Source: an uncultured Lachnospiraceae bacterium (lineage in GTDB: Bacteria; Bacillota; Clostridia; Lachnospirales; Lachnospiraceae). Taken from it: a DNA stretch of 64,000 nt. The stretch is from the NCBI GenBank assembly GCA_902788555.1, contig CADAKQ010000020.1, positions 1 to 64,000 of the forward strand. Reading direction: 5' to 3'. Each line of letters opens with the position of its first letter. Positions within the stretch are counted from its first letter, which is position 1. Positions 25,334 through 34,717 of the stretch are shown one piece after another. The notes under the pieces are model-generated. The model was given only the letters and a program-made list of their open reading frames with translations, searched no databases and had not been told where the DNA came from. The translations under genes and the position numbers were made by a program.

Positions 25334-25699
25334 ATGGAAATAGACGACAGACATGAGGAATACTGTGATATAACCGAGGTTCACAGCAGCATAGTTGATG
25401 CAGTATCTATGGATATGCCTGACGAAGAAGTTTTATATGATCTGGCAGAGCTTTTTAAGGTATTTGGAGATACGACACGAATAAAGATACTATACACTTT
25501 ATTTGAGTCAGAGATGTGTGTATGCGATATTGCGGAGATTCTTAATATGACACAATCTGCCATATCACATCAGCTAAAGATACTTAAAAATGCAAAGCTG
25601 GTAAAAAGCAGACGTGACGGTAAGCAAATTATCTATGCACTTGATGATGAACATGTGGGAAGCATCATCAAAATGGGAATAGAACATATTTCTGAATAA
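25334..25699 (+). CDS. ArsR/SmtB-family metal-sensing repressor
   Basis: A 121-residue winged-helix repressor. Residues ~35-100 form the DNA-binding core: LAELFKVFGDTTRIKILYTL, then MTQSAISHQLKILKNAKLV as recognition helix. SEMCVCDIAEIL holds the cysteine pair of the alpha-3 metal site found in CadC/SmtB sensors of cadmium, lead or zinc. The N-terminal arm has a further cysteine and histidines (HEEYCD, EVHSS) that may join the site. It is the first gene of an operon with a metal-binding protein and a P-type ATPase, downstream of a palindromic operator, so it likely represses its own operon. Confidence 0.92.
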   Translation: MEIDDRHEEYCDITEVHSSIVDAVSMDMPDEEVLYDLAELFKVFGDTTRIKILYTLFESEMCVCDIAEILNMTQSAISHQLKILKNAKLVKSRRDGKQIIYALDDEHVGSIIKMGIEHISE

Positions 25700-25738
25700 T
25701 TTTTTTATATAAATATAAAGATGAAAGGTGGAAAAAAT

Positions 25739-25957
25739 ATGAAAAAGAGATTTGATATGGTTGATCTTGATTGTGCAAACTGTGCAGCAAAGATGGAGGA
25801 GGCTATCAATAAGATTGAAGGTGTTGAAAGTGCAACAGTGAGCTTTATGGCACAGAAGCTTTCTATTGAGACCGCCGAAGAGGATTTTGATAAGATTATG
25901 AAGCAGGTTGTTAAAGCTGTTAAAAAGGTCGATGCCGACTGCGAGGTTGTTCTTTAG
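25739..25957 (+). CDS. Small heavy-metal-binding (HMA) protein
   Basis: A 72-residue protein with one HMA domain: metal site DLDCANCAAKME (CxxC at residues ~11-14) and the fold block GVESATVSFMAQKLSIE. Such domains bind soft metals and hand them to ATPases. The following P-type ATPase lacks the N-terminal HMA domain usual in its family, so here the domain appears as a separate protein. The start at 25739 follows AAAGGTGG; an ATG at 25721 in frame is too close to the site. Confidence 0.9.
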   Translation: MKKRFDMVDLDCANCAAKMEEAINKIEGVESATVSFMAQKLSIETAEEDFDKIMKQVVKAVKKVDADCEVVL

Positions 25958-25980
25958 TAGAGTATATTTAAGGAGACTTG

Positions 25981-27903
25981 ATGGATATGAACAAAAAACA
26001 AAAAAGAACTTTAAGAAATATTTTAATAAGCATATTTATTTTAATTGTTATAAGTATTGTTTTTAAGCTTGTGGATGACAGGCTTACGGATTTGCCTGAT
26101 TATGCTGTAAGGATTATCAAAACAGCGGCATATCTTGTTCCATATCTTATAGTCGGATTAAAGGTTCTTAAAAAAGCAGGGAGAAATATATTAAACGGAC
26201 GGGTGTTTGATGAGAATTTTCTTATGACTCTTGCAACCATAGGCGCATTTGCTTTGGGCGAATATACTGAGGCGGCAGCAGTTATGATTTTTTATCAGAT
26301 AGGTGAGCTTTTTGAAAACATCGCAGTAAATAAATCAAGAACTGCCATCACATCCCTGGTAAAGCTTCGCCCTGACTATGCCAATATCGAAGTTGACGGA
26401 GAGCTTAAAAAGGTAGATCCTGAGGATGTAAAGGTTGATGATATTATAGTCGTTCTTGCAGGCGAAAAGATTCCGTTAGATGGTGTAATTGTAGAAGGCG
26501 AAAGCTATATAAATACTTCAGCATTGACAGGTGAATCAGTACCAAGAAGAGTGGTATGTAAAGAAGAGATATTAAGCGGATGTATAAATGAACAGGGTAT
26601 CCTTAAGATTAAGGTTACGAAAGAATTCGGAGAATCAACGGTTGCAAAGATTCTTGATATGGTTGAGAATGCAAGCACGAGAAAATCCCGTCAGGAAAGC
26701 TTTATAACAAGATTTGCAAAGTATTATACTCCTTTTGTTGTTTTTGCCGCTGTGGTAGTTGCTTTTTTGCCGCCGCTTATACTTAGTCAAAGCTTTTCAA
26801 TGTGGATTGGAAGGGCCCTTATATTTCTTGTTATAAGCTGTCCATGTGCGTTGGTAATATCCGTACCGCTTAGCTTTTTTGGAGGTATAGGAGCAGCGTC
26901 AAATCACGGAATTCTTGTAAAGGGAAGCAACTATCTTGAAGCTGTAGCAAAGGCAGATACAATAATATTTGATAAAACAGGTACCCTTACCAAGGGAGTA
27001 TTTGAGGTAAATGAAATAGTTACTGATGATGGTATAAGCGAAGACGAACTTCTTTCATTGGCTGCTTATGCAGAAAGATATTCAAATCATCCTATTGGAA
27101 TTTCCATAAAAGAGGAATTTGAAAAAAGAGGCGGCATAATTGATAATGATAAGATAAAAAATTCTAATGAAATTGCAGGAAAAGGTATTGAACTTACGCT
27201 GATAGATGGTAATATAGTATATGTGGGCAACAGTAAGCTGTTGTCTGATATGGGTATTAAGACTATAGAAAAACAATCAAATAGTTATGGAACGATAGTA
27301 TATGTAGCGGATAAGGAAAAGTGCCGGGGTTTCATCGTAATATCAGATACGGTTAAAGAGGATGCGAAAGCTGCTATAGAAAGACTTAAATCACAGGGAA
27401 TAATCAATACGGTTATGCTTACCGGTGACAGGAAAAAGACAGCAGATGCCGTTGCTTTGGAGCTTGGAATCGACACAGTATACAGTGAACTTCTTCCTGC
27501 CGATAAGCTTAGCAAGCTGGAAGGTGTAATGAAGGAAGAAAAGGCTAAGGATGAAGGTGCCAAGGTTATATTTGTCGGTGATGGAATAAATGATGCACCT
27601 TCACTAATCAGAGCGGATGTGGGTATCGCTATGGGGGCACTCGGACAGGATGCAGCTATTGAGGCGGCAGATATAGTTCTTATGGATGATAATCCGAAAA
27701 GGATAGCAACAGTCAATACCATAGGAAGAAAGACACTTAGAATTGTCATGGAAAACATAGTATTTGCTCTTGGTGTAAAGCTTCTGGCCATGGTGCTTGG
27801 TGTGCTTGGCTTGGCGGGTATGTGGTTTGCCGTGTTTGCTGATGTCGGAGTATCGGTTATTGCAATACTTAACTCTATGCGTATGCTTCGTTTTCATGAG
27901 TAA
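25981..27903 (+). CDS. Zn/Cd/Pb-exporting P1B-type ATPase
   Basis: A 640-residue membrane pump. Order: two N-terminal membrane helices, a second pair, actuator domain with TGES (LTGESVPRR), a third pair with the metal-channel motif CPC at C287-P288-C289 followed by ALVIS, phosphorylation site DKTGT at D331, nucleotide-binding domain with HP (NHPIGISI), hinge GDGINDAP, and a last helix pair carrying an AVFADVGVS segment with the conserved aspartate of the Zn/Cd/Pb subgroup. It exports these divalent ions. It lacks the N-terminal HMA domain, which is supplied by the gene before it. Start ATG 25981 follows AAGGAG. Confidence 0.93.
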   Translation: MDMNKKQKRTLRNILISIFILIVISIVFKLVDDRLTDLPDYAVRIIKTAAYLVPYLIVGLKVLKKAGRNILNGRVFDENFLMTLATIGAFALGEYTEAAAVMIFYQIGELFENIAVNKSRTAITSLVKLRPDYANIEVDGELKKVDPEDVKVDDIIVVLAGEKIPLDGVIVEGESYINTSALTGESVPRRVVCKEEILSGCINEQGILKIKVTKEFGESTVAKILDMVENASTRKSRQESFITRFAKYYTPFVVFAAVVVAFLPPLILSQSFSMWIGRALIFLVISCPCALVISVPLSFFGGIGAASNHGILVKGSNYLEAVAKADTIIFDKTGTLTKGVFEVNEIVTDDGISEDELLSLAAYAERYSNHPIGISIKEEFEKRGGIIDNDKIKNSNEIAGKGIELTLIDGNIVYVGNSKLLSDMGIKTIEKQSNSYGTIVYVADKEKCRGFIVISDTVKEDAKAAIERLKSQGIINTVMLTGDRKKTADAVALELGIDTVYSELLPADKLSKLEGVMKEEKAKDEGAKVIFVGDGINDAPSLIRADVGIAMGALGQDAAIEAADIVLMDDNPKRIATVNTIGRKTLRIVMENIVFALGVKLLAMVLGVLGLAGMWFAVFADVGVSVIAILNSMRMLRFHE

Positions 27904-27921
27904 AAGCGTAGGAGAAGAAAG

Positions 27922-29706
27922 ATGAAATTTGCACATATAGCCGATGTACATTTAGGTGCCAGACCGGATGAAGAATCCGCTTGGAGCAATATAAGAGAAA
28001 AAGAAGTATATGACACATTTATATCTTTTATAGATTATCTTTGTTTGAATCCTGTGGATTTTTTGTTTATAGCAGGAGATTTATTTGACCATGTACCTGA
28101 GGAAAGCGAGCTATATACCATAGATAAGCTTTTTTTAAAGTTAAATAATACAAATATAATATATGTAACCGGAGAGGCGGATTATCTGAAAAAGGATTCG
28201 CCTTTATGGACTTACAGATTTATGTCCAATTTTTATCTTTTGAACGGAGACGATTTTAACAGAGCCGGGAAAAGTGGGGAATTGGAAGGAAAAAGAACGG
28301 AGTATGCAGATAAGATAATTGACTGTATACATTTTGAAAAATACAACCTTGATATCTACGGTATCTGCCAGTTTAATTCTGAAAATTCACGAAATGATTT
28401 CGAGTCAATTTCCATAAGACATCCGGAGAATATCAATGTTCTTCTTGTCCATGCGGGTGGAGAAAATGTTGAACCCTTTGAATGGGAGGATGTCGGCAAT
28501 CTTAAAAAATTTGATTATGTGGCTATGGGTCACAAGCATAATTTTGTTGATAAAAAAGAATATAAATGCTATTATCCGGGCAGCCTTGAACCTCTTGGAA
28601 AGGACGAAACAGGTGAGCATGGATTTATAAAGGGCTATGTTGATAAGAACCTTATGTCTGCAAAGCTGGTTCCGTTTTCTCAAAGAGAGTACGAGGATGT
28701 GGAAATTGCGGTTGATGAAAATACTTTAAATTCCAAGCTTGTAAATCAGATAATTCTTATATGTGCAGAAAATCCTAAAAATATTTATAACATAAGGCTT
28801 GTAAGAAGTAATAAATGTTTTGAGGATTTTGATTTAAGCGAGGTAAAAAATAAGTATAAGGTAATATCCGTATCCGGCGAGAAGGGTGTTGTAATTAATC
28901 CTAAGCTTCTTATGTTACATAATGATGACAATGAATTGGGGGCAAATATAAGAAGAATTGAGGAAAGTAAAAGCTTATATAAGGATGAGGCAGAAGATAT
29001 ATATTGTCTGAAAATGGTGTCCGCACTTTGGGGTGTTGAGAATCTTAAGCTTGTTATGATGGCCGCAGATAAAAGGGCTGCCGAGTATGCACACAGATAT
29101 GTTGTAAATAACATCAAGGATGAAATAGAATATATACGTGAGCAGACAGGGAAACTTTTAGAGAAAAAAGAGGATATTAAAAATAAGCTTGTGAAATATA
29201 CCGATCATACCGGAGATATTAATACGACAAATGAGAAAATCAGAGCCCTGAATCTGAAGATTTCGGATATAGAGTTTAAGGATAAATATGTTGACGGAGC
29301 TTACGAGAGAAAAAGATTGAATATAATTCTTTGGTGTATCTGCCCTGTTCTCATATGTGCTTTGCTTTATACGATTGTCACCTTTTTTCCGGCAGTTATG
29401 TTTGGAGTGGAAAGAAAGATTTATAAGGTTATTATTATTTCGATAGTGGCTGCGATAATAATTGCGTATATTGTTTATACATTATATAATATAACCCAGA
29501 AAAATAAAAAAATAAAAAAGCATTCAGAGTACAAAAACAGAATTGACATAATAGAAAAAGAAAGAGAAAAGCTTATACTTAAGCTTTCAGAATATGAGAT
29601 TGACAATGAAAAGCATAAGCATTTTATTGATGAAGAAATAAAGATAAATGAAAAGCTTGACGATATCGAAAAAAAATATAAAATTTATAGTTTGATTTTG
29701 GCTTAA
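27922..29706 (+). CDS. Membrane-anchored Mre11/SbcD-like phosphoesterase with altered site
   Basis: A 594-residue protein. Residues 1-250 resemble the calcineurin-like phosphoesterase of SbcD/YhaO exonucleases: D8-x-H10 in IADVHLGA, GDLFD at 52-56, a LVHAGG block, and AMGHKHNF. The third motif, GNHD in active enzymes, reads GEAD (84-87): the metal-bridging Asn and the catalytic His are lost. Residues ~410-450 and ~535-594 are coiled coil, flanking two membrane helices at ~470-520. The second half resembles the tail of YhaN-type partner proteins, as if the two were fused, but no ATPase domain is present. It follows the metal ATPase by 18 bases and precedes a CBS protein. DNA-related or purely structural role unclear. 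Confidence 0.75.
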   Translation: MKFAHIADVHLGARPDEESAWSNIREKEVYDTFISFIDYLCLNPVDFLFIAGDLFDHVPEESELYTIDKLFLKLNNTNIIYVTGEADYLKKDSPLWTYRFMSNFYLLNGDDFNRAGKSGELEGKRTEYADKIIDCIHFEKYNLDIYGICQFNSENSRNDFESISIRHPENINVLLVHAGGENVEPFEWEDVGNLKKFDYVAMGHKHNFVDKKEYKCYYPGSLEPLGKDETGEHGFIKGYVDKNLMSAKLVPFSQREYEDVEIAVDENTLNSKLVNQIILICAENPKNIYNIRLVRSNKCFEDFDLSEVKNKYKVISVSGEKGVVINPKLLMLHNDDNELGANIRRIEESKSLYKDEAEDIYCLKMVSALWGVENLKLVMMAADKRAAEYAHRYVVNNIKDEIEYIREQTGKLLEKKEDIKNKLVKYTDHTGDINTTNEKIRALNLKISDIEFKDKYVDGAYERKRLNIILWCICPVLICALLYTIVTFFPAVMFGVERKIYKVIIISIVAAIIIAYIVYTLYNITQKNKKIKKHSEYKNRIDIIEKEREKLILKLSEYEIDNEKHKHFIDEEIKINEKLDDIEKKYKIYSLILA

Positions 29707-29729
29707 GCTGAATTGAAAGGAGAAAGAAA

Positions 29730-30116
29730 ATGAATATATTTGGAATTCTTATTCCGAAGCAGATGCTTACGTATCTTTATGCAGACGATTCTTTGGATAT
29801 AGCGGTTAATAATCTTATGGAGAGCGGGTATACGGCAGTTCCGGTCATTGACAGAGAGGGAGTTTATCTCGGAGTAGTAAGCGAGGGAGATTTCTTACGT
29901 AAGGTTATGGATTGCGGAAGAGACAGGCTTAGTGAACATACGGTAAGTGAAATTATCAGTAAGGATAAGGAAGCATTTATAATTAACACGGTTTCAAAGG
30001 AAGAAATAATGGAAAAGATTCTCGATAGAAATTTTCTTTCTATCGTGGATGACAGAAAATGCTTTGTCGGTATTATTACGAGGAAAAGCATCATAAAATA
30101 TCTCAGTAATTCATAG
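29730..30116 (+). CDS. CBS-pair protein
   Basis: A 128-residue protein made of two CBS domains and almost nothing else. Repeats: SLDIAVNNLMESGYTAVPVIDREGVYLGVVSEGDFLR (first, residues ~20-55) and a second ending FVGIITRKSIIKYL. Stand-alone pairs of this kind bind adenine nucleotides such as AMP, ATP or c-di-AMP and act as energy or signal sensors on partner proteins. Strong site GAAAGGAGA, 23 bases after the previous gene, so co-transcribed with it. Confidence 0.88.
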   Translation: MNIFGILIPKQMLTYLYADDSLDIAVNNLMESGYTAVPVIDREGVYLGVVSEGDFLRKVMDCGRDRLSEHTVSEIISKDKEAFIINTVSKEEIMEKILDRNFLSIVDDRKCFVGIITRKSIIKYLSNS

Positions 30117-30237
30117 ACAAAGGTGACAATTTATGCTTTTTTCAGAAGTTTTATAATCTGATGATAAAAAAGTGCTAAAAATGGGTAGAATTAAATTAGG
30201 CAAACTGACGAAATTATAAGCATTTGCTTAAAATGAC

Positions 30238-30266
30238 TTACAAATTCTCGTTAAATTTGTTATTAT
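30238..30266 (+). promoter_or_regulatory. Promoter of the CarD-like gene
   Basis: TTACAA (30238-30243), 17-base spacer, TATTAT (30261-30266), 63 bases before the start codon. The 210-base gap before the gene holds nothing else that can be named. Confidence 0.5.
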
Positions 30267-30329
30267 TGATTTTGTAGAGATACTTTTCTCAAGTGTAAAA
30301 TGAGTATCCATACGAAATAGGAGGACGCA

Positions 30330-30827
30330 ATGTTTGATATTGGAGACTATATCGTTTACGGACACAACGGTATATGCCGCGTATTAGATATTACTCATCC
30401 GGATATTTCAGGAGTCGATACTGACAGATTGTATTACGTACTTATGCCTGAGAAGACTAAAGGAAGTAGGCTATTCTGCCCGGCAGATGACGACAAAATT
30501 TCGATTAGACGAGTTATCAGTGCTGATGAGGCAAAAGAGATAATTCGTGCTTCAAAGAATATCGAGCCTTTGGAGATTGACAATGACAGGATGAGAGATG
30601 CCAGCTACAAAGATGCTATAAAAAGCAGCGACTTAATACAGTGGGTTAAGGTTATCAAGACTCTTTTGATAAGAAAAAAAGAGCGTGAAGATGCGGGAAA
30701 GAAGATAACCGCGACAGATGAGAGATATCTGAAGCTGGCAGAGGAAGGCTTATATTCTGAACTTGCATTGGCAACAGGTCGTGACAGGGAAGAAATCCAG
30801 GAGATAATACTTAATAATTGCGGCTGA
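30330..30827 (+). CDS. CarD-like RNA polymerase-binding regulator
   Basis: A 165-residue protein of the CarD/CdnL group. Residues 1-65 form the RNA polymerase-interacting Tudor-like domain (FDIGDYIVYGHNGICRVLDI, then YYVLMPEKTKGSRLFCP), as in the RID of Mfd. The C-terminal helical domain (residues ~70-165: WVKVIKTLLIRKKEREDAGK, ERYLKLAEEGLYSELALA) binds DNA near promoters in relatives. These proteins stabilise open promoter complexes, often for rRNA genes. Single-gene unit with AGGAGG site and own terminator. Confidence 0.88.
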   Translation: MFDIGDYIVYGHNGICRVLDITHPDISGVDTDRLYYVLMPEKTKGSRLFCPADDDKISIRRVISADEAKEIIRASKNIEPLEIDNDRMRDASYKDAIKSSDLIQWVKVIKTLLIRKKEREDAGKKITATDERYLKLAEEGLYSELALATGRDREEIQEIILNNCG

Positions 30828-30853
30828 TTTTCGTAAATGATGAAAAGGCGATG

Positions 30854-30885
30854 ATCCCATATGAAGAAATTCATATGGGATTTTG
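30854..30885 (+). terminator. Terminator of the CarD-like gene
   Basis: ATCCCATATGAA pairs perfectly with TTCATATGGGAT around GAAA, followed by TTTG. It lies 27 bases after the stop. Confidence 0.83.
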
Positions 30886-30973
30886 CTTTATATCTTCTCT
30901 AATGGATTTTTTTAAGGTATAATTAAGGTTAAATAATTATAATAAAATAAGGATATAAAGGAGAACATAATTT

Positions 30974-31645
30974 ATGAAATTACTTTTAGCAGAGGACGAG
31001 GTCGATATGTCTGAGGCTCTTGTGGATATACTTACCTTTCATAAATATACGGTTGATGCCGTTTATGATGGGGAAGAAGCTTATGATTATGCCAGCCTTG
31101 GGAATTATGACGGTATAATTCTTGATATAATGATGCCTAAAAAGGACGGACTTACTGTTCTTAAGGAGCTTAGAAAAGAAGGCTGTCAGACACCTATACT
31201 CATGCTTACGGCAAAATCAGAGATAGAGGATAAGGTTGCAGGTCTTGACCTTGGTGCAGATGATTATCTTGCTAAGCCATTTTCTATGGATGAGCTTTTG
31301 GCGAGATTAAGGGCTATGCTGAGAAGAAGGGAAAAATCCATAGCAACCGAGCTTACCTGTGGAAATGTTTCCTTAAATCAGCAGACCTTTGAACTTAAGG
31401 TAAAGGATGAGGGGATTATACTTCCTAAGCTGGAATTTCAGGTTATGGAAATGTTTATGCTCAATCAGGATATGTATATATCGGCAGATAATATACTTGA
31501 AAAAGTTTGGGGATATGACACGGATGCAGAGATAAGTACGGTATGGGTTTACATATCTTATTTAAGAAAAAAACTAGCACAGCTTGGTGCGGATGTGGAG
31601 ATACAGGCAAAAAGAAATATCGGCTATAGATTGGAGAAAAAATAA
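30974..31645 (+). CDS. OmpR-family response regulator
   Basis: A 223-residue response regulator. Receiver domain at 1-120 with acidic residues near E7-D8-E9, phosphorylated D51 (GIILDIMMPKKDG) and the lysine in DDYLAKPFS. Winged-helix domain at ~130-223 with LPKLEFQVMEMFM and the recognition segment TVWVYISYLRKKL, ending NIGYRLEKK. Good site AAAGGAGAA. Its stop overlaps the first base of the kinase start, so the pair is translationally coupled. Confidence 0.94.
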   Translation: MKLLLAEDEVDMSEALVDILTFHKYTVDAVYDGEEAYDYASLGNYDGIILDIMMPKKDGLTVLKELRKEGCQTPILMLTAKSEIEDKVAGLDLGADDYLAKPFSMDELLARLRAMLRRREKSIATELTCGNVSLNQQTFELKVKDEGIILPKLEFQVMEMFMLNQDMYISADNILEKVWGYDTDAEISTVWVYISYLRKKLAQLGADVEIQAKRNIGYRLEKK

Positions 31646-32979
31646 TGGTAAAAACACTTCAGAAAAAGTTTATAGTTGCCTCTATGACTGCCATTACGAT
31701 TCTTATAATTGTACTTCTCGGAACCGTAAATATTGTAAATGTTATAAGACTGAATAATCATAATAATAATCTTATGGAGATGCTTTCAGGAGGCGAAAGA
31801 AGATTTACTGAGGATGACATTGGAGATAAGCCTGAGGATTTCAAGCCGGATGATAATGTAATGGACAGAGAGAGCATGTCGGAAAAGGAACCTTATGAAT
31901 TTAAAGAGGACTTAGACAGCGATAGAAGTAAATTTCGGCTTTTTGATCCGGTTTTGAATGAGGATGACAGGATTTCAGCAGTATATTTTGTAGTAAGAGT
32001 AGATGAGACTGATAGCGTTATTTTTACGGATACAAGTCATGTGTCAACCATTGATGAAGAAAAGGCACAGAATTATGCACTGAGCGTTTTGGAAAAGGAC
32101 AGTCAGAAGGGAAAGATTGATAACTATAAATATGTAATAAAGGAAAATTCCGACAAAAAGGAAAAAACAATAGTTTTTCTTGATGTTAATTCAGAAACTC
32201 AATCTATTCTGGCGGTTGCGGTCGTATCAGCCGGTATAGGAATTTTATGTTGGATAAGTATGCTTCTGCTGATTGTGGCACTGTCTAAAAAAGCTATAAG
32301 ACCTATAGCTTCGAATATTGAGAAGCAAAAGCAGTTTATAACTGATGCAGGGCATGAAATAAAAACACCCCTTGCCATAATACTTGCAAATACAGATGCG
32401 ATGGAGCTTCATAATGGTGAAAGCAAATGGAGTAAAAATATCAAGAAGCAGACAACGAGATTAAGCGAGCTTATGCAGCGTATGCTTTCTTTAGCTAAGA
32501 TGGATGAGGGAACCGCCAAGCTCAAATTTGAGGAGCTTAATCTAAGTAAAATATTAAATGATGCAGTCGGCTCATTTAAGGAAACTGCAAATAAAAAAGA
32601 TATAGCTTTTGACAAAGAAGTAGATGACGATATATATGCAAAGGCTGATAAAGAGAGCATAACACAGCTTGTCAATATACTTATTGATAATGCCGTAAAA
32701 TACGCAGATGAAAAAAGCACAATTGATATAAGATTAAAAAAGCAGGAGAAGCATATAAAGCTTATAATTGCGAATGCATGCTCCAATCTTCCGGATATTC
32801 CTCCGGAAAAGATGTTTGACCGCTTTTATCGCGGAGACAGTGCGAGAACGCAAAAGGGCGGAGGCTTTGGAATCGGACTGTCAGTAGCTTTGGCAGTAGC
32901 TGAGGCACATAATGGACATATAAGTGCGAAGTATAAGGAGGATAACAGGATTAGCTTTGAGGTCAGTTTACCGGTTTAA
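31645..32979 (+). CDS. Sensor histidine kinase (HisKA type)
   Basis: A 444-residue membrane kinase. Two membrane helices (~12-33 and ~190-213) flank an extracellular domain of ~155 residues, very acidic at its start (DDIGDKPEDFKPDD). The DHp domain has H237 in FITDAGHEIKTPLAII; the catalytic domain shows the N box NILIDNAVKYA and G boxes GFGIGLSVALAVAEAH. A full HAMP domain is not evident. Partner of the OmpR-type regulator just upstream. Signal unknown; arrangement resembles kinases sensing the envelope. Confidence 0.92.
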   Translation: MVKTLQKKFIVASMTAITILIIVLLGTVNIVNVIRLNNHNNNLMEMLSGGERRFTEDDIGDKPEDFKPDDNVMDRESMSEKEPYEFKEDLDSDRSKFRLFDPVLNEDDRISAVYFVVRVDETDSVIFTDTSHVSTIDEEKAQNYALSVLEKDSQKGKIDNYKYVIKENSDKKEKTIVFLDVNSETQSILAVAVVSAGIGILCWISMLLLIVALSKKAIRPIASNIEKQKQFITDAGHEIKTPLAIILANTDAMELHNGESKWSKNIKKQTTRLSELMQRMLSLAKMDEGTAKLKFEELNLSKILNDAVGSFKETANKKDIAFDKEVDDDIYAKADKESITQLVNILIDNAVKYADEKSTIDIRLKKQEKHIKLIIANACSNLPDIPPEKMFDRFYRGDSARTQKGGGFGIGLSVALAVAEAHNGHISAKYKEDNRISFEVSLPV

Positions 32980-33000
32980 ATTCGTGTAGTAAAGTTATAT

Positions 33001-33029
33001 TTGAAAATATAGTAGAATAATGATATTAT
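33001..33029 (+). promoter_or_regulatory. Promoter of the YesL-like gene
   Basis: TTGAAA (33001-33006), 17-base spacer, TATTAT (33024-33029), 54 bases before the start codon. Confidence 0.65.
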
Positions 33030-33083
33030 ATAAAATGAGTCTTTAAGGCTCGTTTTTGAATTGCTTAGAAAGGATGATTATTT

Positions 33084-33857
33084 ATGGCAGCAGAAGGGTT
33101 TAATTATGATAGCATGTTTATGAGATTACTGAATCGTATTGGCGATGTTTTTATTCTTTCGGTTGTCTTTTCCATATGCTGTATTCCTGTTATTACGATA
33201 GGACCGGCACTTACAGCACTTTATTATACTGCTATGAAGGGTATAACTGTTGGAGAAGGATATGTAACAAAATATTTCTTCAAAAGCTTCAGGGAAAATT
33301 TCAAGCAGTCTGTTGTAATCTTTTTAATAAATGCTCTTGCCTTGTTTGTGTTTGGCGTTGACCTTTGGTTCTGGCTTAAGCAGTGGCAGGAGGCAAGACT
33401 TGGAATTGCAAGAATTATGATTGTCGTAAGTGTGGTTTTGCTTATGGTGGCTGCTATGATATTTATATTTGTCTTCCCACTTCAGGCAAAGTTTGATAAC
33501 AGAATAAAGGTGCAGATTAGAAATGCATTCCTTTTATCGATAAAGTTTTTTCCGACCACACTTGTTGTGCTTCTTATAACTGCACTTATGGCATTTGGAG
33601 TATATTATGCTCCTGCTCTTGCTATATCGGGATATTTTCTTATTGGCTTTGGAGCTATGGGATATGTGAACGGAGCACTTTTTTACAGATGTCTTAAATC
33701 ATATCTTGTAACGGATGATGAGAAGACGGATGATGCGGATGAAGATGATAGAATCTTTTCGGATGAGCTAAAGGAAGGCTATGATGAAAAAGATGATAAA
33801 AAAGAAAAAATCGTTTCTGATGAAAAGGATGCTTTGTCAGAGGAGGAAAAGGAGTAG
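33084..33857 (+). CDS. YesL-like (DUF624) membrane protein
   Basis: A 257-residue integral membrane protein with about five helices, of the YesL/DUF624 family. Typical start: MRLLNRIGDVFILSVVFSICCIPVITIGPALTALYYTAMK. Relatives are often coded next to sugar ABC transporters or two-component systems, but their function is not established. The C-terminal ~45 residues are an acidic, lysine-rich tail (DDEKTDDADEDD, KKEKIVSDEKDALSEEEKE) not common to the family. The ribosome binding site of the next gene, dapF, lies in its last codons. Confidence 0.85.
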   Translation: MAAEGFNYDSMFMRLLNRIGDVFILSVVFSICCIPVITIGPALTALYYTAMKGITVGEGYVTKYFFKSFRENFKQSVVIFLINALALFVFGVDLWFWLKQWQEARLGIARIMIVVSVVLLMVAAMIFIFVFPLQAKFDNRIKVQIRNAFLLSIKFFPTTLVVLLITALMAFGVYYAPALAISGYFLIGFGAMGYVNGALFYRCLKSYLVTDDEKTDDADEDDRIFSDELKEGYDEKDDKKEKIVSDEKDALSEEEKE

Positions 33858-33860
33858 TAT

Positions 33861-34715
33861 ATGAAATTTACAAAGATGGAAGGTCTTGGAAATGACTATG
33901 TTTATGTAAATTGCTTCAAAGAAAAGGTTGATGCTCCCTCAGAGCTTTCGATTATAATAAGTGACAGACATTTCGGTATAGGTTCCGACGGACTTATACT
34001 TATCAAACCGTCTGATAAGGCGGATTTTACAATGGAGATGTACAATGCTGACGGTTCACAATCGGAGATGTGCGGTAATGGAATCAGATGTGTCGGAAAG
34101 TATGTTTACGATTACGGACTTACTGATAAAGAAGATATAACCGTCGAGACTCTTGCCGGAATAAAATATCTGAAGCTTTTTACTGAAAACGGCAAGGTAA
34201 GTAAGGTAATGGTCAATATGGGTGCACCGATATTAAGTCCAAAAGAAATACCGGTCAATACAAATAATTTACCGTCAGACTGTGATAAAATTATAAATTA
34301 TCCTATAATCATTGACGGTGTTACGTATAAGACAACCTGCGTTTCGATGGGGAATCCGCATAGTGTTGTATTTGTTGATGATACGGATAATTTTCCTCTT
34401 GAAAAAATAGGACCTTTATTTGAAAATAATGAGTTTTTTCCGAGAAGGGTAAATGCTGAATTTGTTCAGATTGTAGACAGAAAATATGCAAAGATGCGTG
34501 TATGGGAACGTGGCTCCGGAGAAACACTTGCATGCGGAACCGGAACCTGTGCATCAGTAGTTGCCGCTATACTAAACGGACTTACGGAGGATGAGGTTAC
34601 CGTAAAGCTTTTGGGTGGAGAACTCATAATAAAATGGGACAGAGAAAGTAATTTGGTTTATATGACGGGACCGGCAAAGGTGGTCTTTGACGGAGAGATA
34701 GAACTCGAGGAATAA
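33861..34715 (+). CDS. dapF: Diaminopimelate epimerase
   Basis: A 284-residue enzyme that turns LL-diaminopimelate into the meso form, the last step before lysine and the source of the peptidoglycan cross-link residue. Both catalytic cysteines are present: C71 in NADGSQSEMCGNGIRCVG and C225 in GETLACGTGTCASV. The start KFTKMEGLGNDYVYV is the family signature. It follows the YesL-like gene by 3 bases and precedes the sugar transferase by 2 bases, so dapF is tied to a surface glycan operon. Confidence 0.97.
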   Translation: MKFTKMEGLGNDYVYVNCFKEKVDAPSELSIIISDRHFGIGSDGLILIKPSDKADFTMEMYNADGSQSEMCGNGIRCVGKYVYDYGLTDKEDITVETLAGIKYLKLFTENGKVSKVMVNMGAPILSPKEIPVNTNNLPSDCDKIINYPIIIDGVTYKTTCVSMGNPHSVVFVDDTDNFPLEKIGPLFENNEFFPRRVNAEFVQIVDRKYAKMRVWERGSGETLACGTGTCASVVAAILNGLTEDEVTVKLLGGELIIKWDRESNLVYMTGPAKVVFDGEIELEE

Positions 34716-34717
34716 TT

